A program made the translations under genes and the position numbers. 22,767 nt of DNA from a virus: positions 1 through 22,767 of IMG/VR virus record IMGVR_UViG_3300034166_000173. One strand, given 5' to 3'. The notes beneath the pieces are model-generated. The model made no database searches. It saw only the letters and a list, made by a program, of their open reading frames with translations, and had not been told where the DNA came from. Within the stretch, counting starts at the first letter, position 1; each line of letters begins with the position of its first letter. This document shows, piece by piece, positions 18,191 to 22,767 of the stretch.

Positions 18191-19994
18191 TTTTGCTTCC
18201 TTTTTTCAATTCTTCAGCCATTTTTGCTGGCGAATAATTAATGGATTCTTCAATCTTTTTCTTTAAAGCCTTTTCTTGGGCTTTCTCAAAACTGTACTTA
18301 GTTAGGCTACCCACTACAGGTATTTTACCAATAGGGCTACGATTAATCATATCCAAGCCACGAATTACGGCACTTGCTGTATTGCTGTAGTTAGCAGCAC
18401 CTTTTAATGGAGCATTAACCATAATGGTTGTTTCCAACAAATCACGAATCTCTTGTGCGCCTTTTTTGCCAAACAAATAATCCAGTTTGCCGTCTTGGTC
18501 TAATTCTCTAACAGCAGACTTAAACTTAGCAGGGCTAACTACAGGGTTGCCAAACATATCGGTATCAATAGACTGAGTTACTCTGTCTTTTAAAAACTCG
18601 ATTGTTTGACCTTGCAGTTCTTTAAATGCTTGTTGACCTTGCGGGCCTGAGCGTTTTAGTGCAAAACCTAAATTTTTGACATCATCTAACGAGCCATTAA
18701 TAATAGACTTTTGGAATACATCTTCAAAAGCTACAACTCGGTCATCAGAATTGGCTTTGGTGCTTATCAAGCGGTCAATAGCCCCAATGTTTTCAAAGCG
18801 TTTAGCATAGTCTTGGCGTAATCTGCGAGCTTCTTGATATAACTCACCGCCTTTGCCTTCTGTGATTTCATTAATAATGTTACGCATATCACGCCCATAA
18901 CTTGCGTTTGGGGTGGCAGGCACATAATTTTTATTAATAACTTTATAAATATCTTCTAACGCATTTATAGATATTTGACCTGTATTTTTAGGGTCGTTTT
19001 TAGCAAGTTGCTCATAAACAATGTTTAATATTGGAGCATTAGCAGTTCTCGTTGTAGGCGTTTCGTTTTCAATAAACGCTTTTAATGGTGCATATTGAAT
19101 AGGTGCTTCGGTTTCGCCTTTTTCTTTAGCCAATGTATATGCATTTTCAATCTTTGTTTTAGCGGATTGGGCTTCTTTATTAAGTACATCTGTAACTACT
19201 TTACCAGTAGCCCTAAGTCCAAAAGATTCTTTACCCGTAGCATCTACATAAGCATCAAAGTTTTGCAAAATAGCGTCATTGCGCTTGGCTTGGGCTTCGG
19301 TTAGTTGTTTGCCTAATTCAGGCGAAATCTTAGGTGTTTCAATTTCAAACTGTTGCTGTGGTAAATCAGCTTCTATTTGACCTTTACTTGGTGATACAGG
19401 AACACGCAATCCTTGTGCCATTTGGAATCGAGTAACGGCTTCAGGTGTTGTGGCAGCACCTACACCAGCCATTGTGGGTTGCGCTTGTCTGCGTAACAAA
19501 TCAGGCATGGTAGGTACGGCTTGTCTTGCAGTTTGTACTTGTGGTTCTGTAGCGCCAACCATACGAGCATAACTAGGCAACATTCCTGTAGGCATTACTG
19601 GGGGCAATTTAGACGCTTCAAACGCACTACCAATGCTTTGCAATACATCTTGACTTGCACCGCTTCTAGGTTGGTACATATTGCGTTGTGCCATAGCCAT
19701 TGGTGCTTCGCCTGTAGCTAATGCAGATACAGCACTTGGAATAGTTAAAGCTGCACCTGAAAGCATAGTAGCTGGCACTTCGTACAATGCCATCATCTTT
19801 TCACGCATAGAGCGTTTTGGCTCGTTTACAGGTGGGTTTGGTACTTGACCTACAACAGTAGGCACATCACCACTAATAATGTTACCCCTTGTATCGGGGG
19901 TTTTAAATGCGTCATAGCGAGCCAACAAATCGGCTTGCGTTATGTTATCAGGTACATTCTTAACAAGCGTACCATCTGGCATCCTTACATCCAT
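18183..19994 (-). CDS. Large internal virion/ejection-type protein
   Basis: A 603-residue, mostly helical protein. The N-terminus VRMPDGTLVKNVPDNITQAD followed by LLARYDAF is a short module found at the start of several podovirus virion proteins. Residues about 70-95 are hydrophobic (VPATMLSGAALTIPSAVSAL), suggesting membrane contact. The rest is charged helix (TYNKAEQ-type sequence), and the C-terminus is lysine-rich. I infer a DNA-ejection or internal head role from composition, size and location among virion genes. No enzyme motif is seen. GGAAG lies before the ATG at 19994. Confidence 0.65.
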   Translation of the reverse strand: MDVRMPDGTLVKNVPDNITQADLLARYDAFKTPDTRGNIISGDVPTVVGQVPNPPVNEPKRSMREKMMALYEVPATMLSGAALTIPSAVSALATGEAPMAMAQRNMYQPRSGASQDVLQSIGSAFEASKLPPVMPTGMLPSYARMVGATEPQVQTARQAVPTMPDLLRRQAQPTMAGVGAATTPEAVTRFQMAQGLRVPVSPSKGQIEADLPQQQFEIETPKISPELGKQLTEAQAKRNDAILQNFDAYVDATGKESFGLRATGKVVTDVLNKEAQSAKTKIENAYTLAKEKGETEAPIQYAPLKAFIENETPTTRTANAPILNIVYEQLAKNDPKNTGQISINALEDIYKVINKNYVPATPNASYGRDMRNIINEITEGKGGELYQEARRLRQDYAKRFENIGAIDRLISTKANSDDRVVAFEDVFQKSIINGSLDDVKNLGFALKRSGPQGQQAFKELQGQTIEFLKDRVTQSIDTDMFGNPVVSPAKFKSAVRELDQDGKLDYLFGKKGAQEIRDLLETTIMVNAPLKGAANYSNTASAVIRGLDMINRSPIGKIPVVGSLTKYSFEKAQEKALKKKIEESINYSPAKMAEELKKGSKNE

Positions 19995-19996
19995 GC

Positions 19997-21193
19997 TTAT
20001 CTTCCGCTTGGTAATTGGTTAAAGTCAACAACTTGTCCTGCCTGCCCTGCATTTTTTTCAATCATGCGTTTGCCACTAGAACCAGCTTGTGCTTCCAATG
20101 CTTTAATTGCAAGGTCACGAGCTTCTTGTTTTTGCTTAATAACTTTTTTGCTATCGCCTAATTGTGGGAAATACTTGCGTTCTTCATTTACATATTCAGT
20201 TGGTGATATTGCTGCACCTGATTCTTTACGCAGTACAGCACTAATAAAGTTTCTACGGGCTTGGTCGTTTTGTTGTTGTTCAGGGCTTGGGCCACCCGCA
20301 AATTCAGGTAACACATTAAATGTAGAACGAACATTTTGTTCTAATTTTTCGCCAATAATAGGCGTTCCACTAACAGTACCGCCAATAACAGTGCGAATTA
20401 CACCTGTATTAGTTACACCTTTATTTTCTAAATCTGTAGCAATTTTATTGGCTTCTACTGCTCTCATTCCAAAAGCAACAGCGTTAGATTGGGTTTCTGT
20501 TAAAGGTTTGCCACCAACTAAAGATTGTCCTTGTGGGCCAACAACAGGTTTGGCTTGACCAGTACGAGTATCAACCAAGAAAGTACCATCTTCACGCTCA
20601 ATAACTTGTCCAGCAGTAGGCATTTGTGATTTAGGAATACTTTGTAATACTACAGTTGGATTTTTAGGGTCACGCAATTCAATAGTTGTACCAGTATCTA
20701 CACTAATAGGAGCACGATATTTTTCACCGCCTGATGCAATAGTTTCCATTTGACCAGTTCTAGGGTTAATGCGAGTAAGAACTTCGCCTTCTCCAAGTTT
20801 TTGTGGTTTAAATTGCTCAACTGCTTGGGCTTTTAACCAAGATGGTGCATACGGATTGGTAGCAATTTGCAATGCTTTTTGATAATCAGGGCCTGCTTCA
20901 AAATATTCTTTTACAGATTGCCCTTCTCTTTCACGCAATCTTTCAGCCATTTTTAATTGTTCTTGTTCGGCTTTTTCTATTCCCCGTTGACCCATGTAAA
21001 CATTGGCTAATCCAGCCAAATTTTGAAATATGCTAGGAGCAACATAACGCCCACTTACCATTTGTCCTTGAGGTTGTTGCATTCCTTGTTGCATAAGCAA
21101 CTGAGCCATTTGTTGTTGGCGAGAAATTTGTTGTTGTTTTAAAACTTCTTCAAGTGGTAAATTGCCACCTAAATTGAGTGTTGGTTGAGCCAT
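19997..21193 (-). CDS. Internal virion-type protein
   Basis: A 398-residue protein. The first 45 residues are Gln/Met-rich (LKQQQISRQQQMAQLLMQQG). The last third has the pattern AVAFGMRAVEANKIATDLEN, then FISAVLRKESGAAISPTEYV and RKYFPQLGDSKKVIKQKQ. I know this block from proteins of podoviruses and related prophages, where it is annotated as virion or DNA-transfer protein. The middle (INPRTGQMETIASGG, DGTFLVDTRTG) is beta-rich. It belongs to the same transcript as the 603-residue protein two bases downstream. The role is inferred from family pattern and context. Confidence 0.68.
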   Translation of the reverse strand: MAQPTLNLGGNLPLEEVLKQQQISRQQQMAQLLMQQGMQQPQGQMVSGRYVAPSIFQNLAGLANVYMGQRGIEKAEQEQLKMAERLREREGQSVKEYFEAGPDYQKALQIATNPYAPSWLKAQAVEQFKPQKLGEGEVLTRINPRTGQMETIASGGEKYRAPISVDTGTTIELRDPKNPTVVLQSIPKSQMPTAGQVIEREDGTFLVDTRTGQAKPVVGPQGQSLVGGKPLTETQSNAVAFGMRAVEANKIATDLENKGVTNTGVIRTVIGGTVSGTPIIGEKLEQNVRSTFNVLPEFAGGPSPEQQQNDQARRNFISAVLRKESGAAISPTEYVNEERKYFPQLGDSKKVIKQKQEARDLAIKALEAQAGSSGKRMIEKNAGQAGQVVDFNQLPSGR

Positions 21194-21194
21194 A

Positions 21195-21521
21195 TTAGTA
21201 GTCCATATCGCTTTGAATGTTCATAGGATTCATGCTGGCAGAATAGTAGTTTTGTGCGGGTCTTTGATTAAATGCAGACATTTCAGCGTTTGCAGCATTA
21301 ATATTTTTTTGGTCTTGACCTTTGCGTAACATCATAGCCATAGCTAACGGATTCATACCACCTTGTACTGTACGCCCTGCATCTTGTGTTAACCCTTGAG
21401 CCTGTTGCATAGCCATATTTTGCATAGCTTGTTGATTAGCTATGTTTTGATAATACGGAGCTAACCCACCTAAATCTTGGGTTTGAGGCATCTGCTGAAT
21501 GTAGGGGTTGTACATATTCAT
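21195..21521 (-). CDS. Small Gln/Met/Asn-rich virion-associated protein
   Basis: A 108-residue, low-complexity, polar protein (MNMYNPYIQQMPQTQDLGGL, then QQAMQNMAMQQAQGL and MNPLAMAMMLRKGQDQKN). The composition is close to that of the first part of the 398-residue neighbour, suggesting they share a partner or origin. The ATG at 21521 overlaps the upstream stop (ATGA). An ATG two codons later is possible. Function is unknown; a small internal virion protein is likely by context. Confidence 0.62.
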   Translation of the reverse strand: MNMYNPYIQQMPQTQDLGGLAPYYQNIANQQAMQNMAMQQAQGLTQDAGRTVQGGMNPLAMAMMLRKGQDQKNINAANAEMSAFNQRPAQNYYSASMNPMNIQSDMDY

Positions 21522-22570
21522 GGTAATAGTCCGTAATCTACGACTTTATAGCCGTCATCGAGGGTTTTAACTGCGTATGGGAATACTTGCTCTACTTCTT
21601 GTGCCATGACACCAACATGAACACCATCACCTGCTAATGGGTGAGATTTGACTTCATCTTTGTATTCAAAGCTATACAAGGTTAAGCCGTTATTCATTAC
21701 ACCGATTGCTTTAATGTTTTCTTTTGCACGAATGTCAGACATTAATGCTGCACCGCCTAAACTAAATAAACCTTGATTTAAATTGGCTTGGGCGGCTTGT
21801 TTAGCGTTAAAGTCACCCATTTGGGCGTTGTATCCCATCTGTGCAGCACCTAATATATCAGGGCCTGCGGTAGTAGCTTGTTGGGCAGAATTAACAAATT
21901 GTGGGCCTTGTACCTGTGCGCCAGTACGCACCGCAGAAAGGGTGTTTAATGGCTCGTTTCTAAGGTACGCTTGCTCTTGCAATGCAGACTGGCGGGCTTG
22001 CTGACCAACACCAAAGCCTTGAGTTGTGGCGGCAGCCAATAAATCGTTCTCACGCTGGGCTTGTTGCATCATGGCTCGGTCATAGGCTTCAGAACCAATA
22101 TCGATGCCTTTGTTTGCAAGTTGTTGTTGTAACTGTTCACGCCCTTGTTGTAACTGTGGGGCAAGCCGTTGCATATAGGCTTCTTGGTATGTCTGACTAG
22201 GATTAAACCCTGTAGATGGTAATCTGCTTACATCAAACGGGGTGTTGAGCATATTCTCAACATAACCCAATCCTTGACCTGCAAGTCTGCCTAATCCAAG
22301 GCTTGTTTGGTTTTGATAATCAAGAAGTTGTTGTTGGGCGGGGCTTAAGGTCTGAGTAGCAGTCCAAGTCGGATTGCCATAAGGGTCAGCACCAGTAACA
22401 GCGTAGCTAAGATTGCCATAAGGCGTGACTTGATTAACACGATTAGCCGCAGTTGCGACTCGTGCCGCTTCAATATTGCCTTGTGCTGTCTGTTGTGCCG
22501 CCCCCGCATAATCAGGGGGTGCAGGTGCGCTTGGCGCAGGCCCTAATCCTAAAAATCCACCACCACCCAT
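21518..22570 (-). CDS. Virion protein with C-terminal S74 peptidase/chaperone-like domain
   Basis: A 350-residue protein. The N-terminus is Gly/Pro/Ala-rich (MGGGGFLGLGPAPSAPAPPD). The middle is Gln/Ala-rich helix (LAPQLQQGREQLQQQLANKG). The last 75 residues match the intramolecular chaperone S74 pattern: MSDIRAKENIKAIG, then LTLYSFEYKDE and GVMAQEVEQVFPYAV, ending VVDYGLLP. In endosialidase-like fibres this domain trimerises the fibre and cuts itself off at a Ser before Asp (here MSD). Here it ends short, directly after the last motif, a form seen in several podovirus proteins. It may not self-cleave. It overlaps the next gene (ATGA). Confidence 0.75.
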   Translation of the reverse strand: MGGGGFLGLGPAPSAPAPPDYAGAAQQTAQGNIEAARVATAANRVNQVTPYGNLSYAVTGADPYGNPTWTATQTLSPAQQQLLDYQNQTSLGLGRLAGQGLGYVENMLNTPFDVSRLPSTGFNPSQTYQEAYMQRLAPQLQQGREQLQQQLANKGIDIGSEAYDRAMMQQAQRENDLLAAATTQGFGVGQQARQSALQEQAYLRNEPLNTLSAVRTGAQVQGPQFVNSAQQATTAGPDILGAAQMGYNAQMGDFNAKQAAQANLNQGLFSLGGAALMSDIRAKENIKAIGVMNNGLTLYSFEYKDEVKSHPLAGDGVHVGVMAQEVEQVFPYAVKTLDDGYKVVDYGLLP

Positions 22571-22571
22571 A

Positions 22572-22767
22572 CTATTCTCCCTTGTTTAAAGAGCATCGGA
22601 TGTTAAGAAACCGACACTCCTCTTTTCTCATAGCCATAATTACTAAATCACCACTCATGTGGGCATCAGGTATTTCAGCTACAACCTTAAAGCCCAAATG
22701 TCGGTTTAACTTTAGGGCATCTGTGTTATCAGCACAGATTTGCCCTAGTATAACGCTAAGTCCAAGT
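22572..22767 (-). CDS. GNAT acetyltransferase C-terminus, 5' end outside the window
   Basis: The frame is open from 22766 to the TAG at 22572, giving 64 residues. The sequence ADNTDALKLNRHLGFKVVAE, followed by DAHMSGDLVIMAMRKEECRF, fits the C-terminal strands of GNAT N-acetyltransferases: N...A..L..RLGF, then a final strand. Phage GNATs of this kind sit beside head and tail genes, and their substrate is not known. It ends one base before the S74-domain gene start. The acetyl-CoA pyrophosphate loop would lie upstream and is not visible. Confidence 0.72.
   Translation of the reverse strand, partial: LGLSVILGQICADNTDALKLNRHLGFKVVAEIPDAHMSGDLVIMAMRKEECRFLNIRCSLNKGE

Noticed and set aside
19845-20558. 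237-residue plus-strand frame opposite the two internal virion genes
   Set aside because: It begins at TTG without a ribosome site and spans two convincing minus-strand genes. Its Ser/Cys-rich composition looks like antisense of helical coding sequence.

Overview
The window is a piece of a tailed-phage (Caudoviricetes) genome or a closely related prophage. It carries the large and small terminase subunits, tail-fibre and internal virion-type proteins, a GH108 endolysin with a holin, a Cro-like regulator, an SSB and a RecB-type exonuclease. No integrase, tRNA, ribosomal RNA or clear bacterial housekeeping gene is visible. Base composition is roughly 40% G+C by eye. Shine-Dalgarno sites are purine-rich (often AGGGGG), and one small protein has a bacterial lipobox. 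A Gram-negative, probably aquatic proteobacterial host fits this, but that is inference. The virion genes and the lack of recognisable head-tail connector pieces in the tail block suggest a podovirus-like virion, with moderate confidence.

Layout. Positions 1-4766 (minus strand) hold TerL (cut by the window edge), TerS, a ParB-methyltransferase fusion, a run of small basic or hypothetical phage proteins and a VRR-NUC nuclease. Positions 4824-6205 (plus) are an isolated two-gene unit, a metallophosphoesterase and a SprT-like metallopeptidase, with its own promoter. Positions 6171-8484 (minus) are a tightly overlapping early block: a Ref-like nuclease, a PD-(D/E)XK nuclease, a replication-protein-like domain and several very small proteins, three of them with non-ATG starts. 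Positions 8180-9079 are the control region: a small ORF, a strongly structured candidate RNA, a Cro-like regulator and divergent promoters. Positions 9080-12365 (plus) are a recombination module (SSB, HNH, RecB-like exonuclease), then a structured intergenic region, a second promoter and five small membrane, lipoprotein or hypothetical genes. Positions 12324-22767 (minus) are lysis (endolysin, holin, small membrane proteins), then fibre chaperone-like protein, HNH, fibres, internal virion-type proteins, an S74-domain protein and the end of a GNAT acetyltransferase.

How it works together. The plus-strand early genes appear to be driven by two near-identical sigma70-type promoters (TTGCAC-N17-TAATAT at 9013 and 11473). 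A third, minus-strand promoter near 8216 faces the 6.2-8.2 kb block. All three carry the same 14-bp palindrome TTAAG-N4-CTTAA on or beside the -10 box, the expected arrangement if one regulator, most simply the Cro-like protein at 8724-8960, controls both directions. Most minus-strand genes are coupled by 1-17 base overlaps.

The most unusual feature is a long imperfect hairpin at 8583-8672. Every one of its five non-Watson-Crick stem positions is A-C on the plus strand and therefore G-U on the minus strand, which points to a minus-strand structured RNA. Its side bulge can pair with flanking sequence as a pseudoknot.
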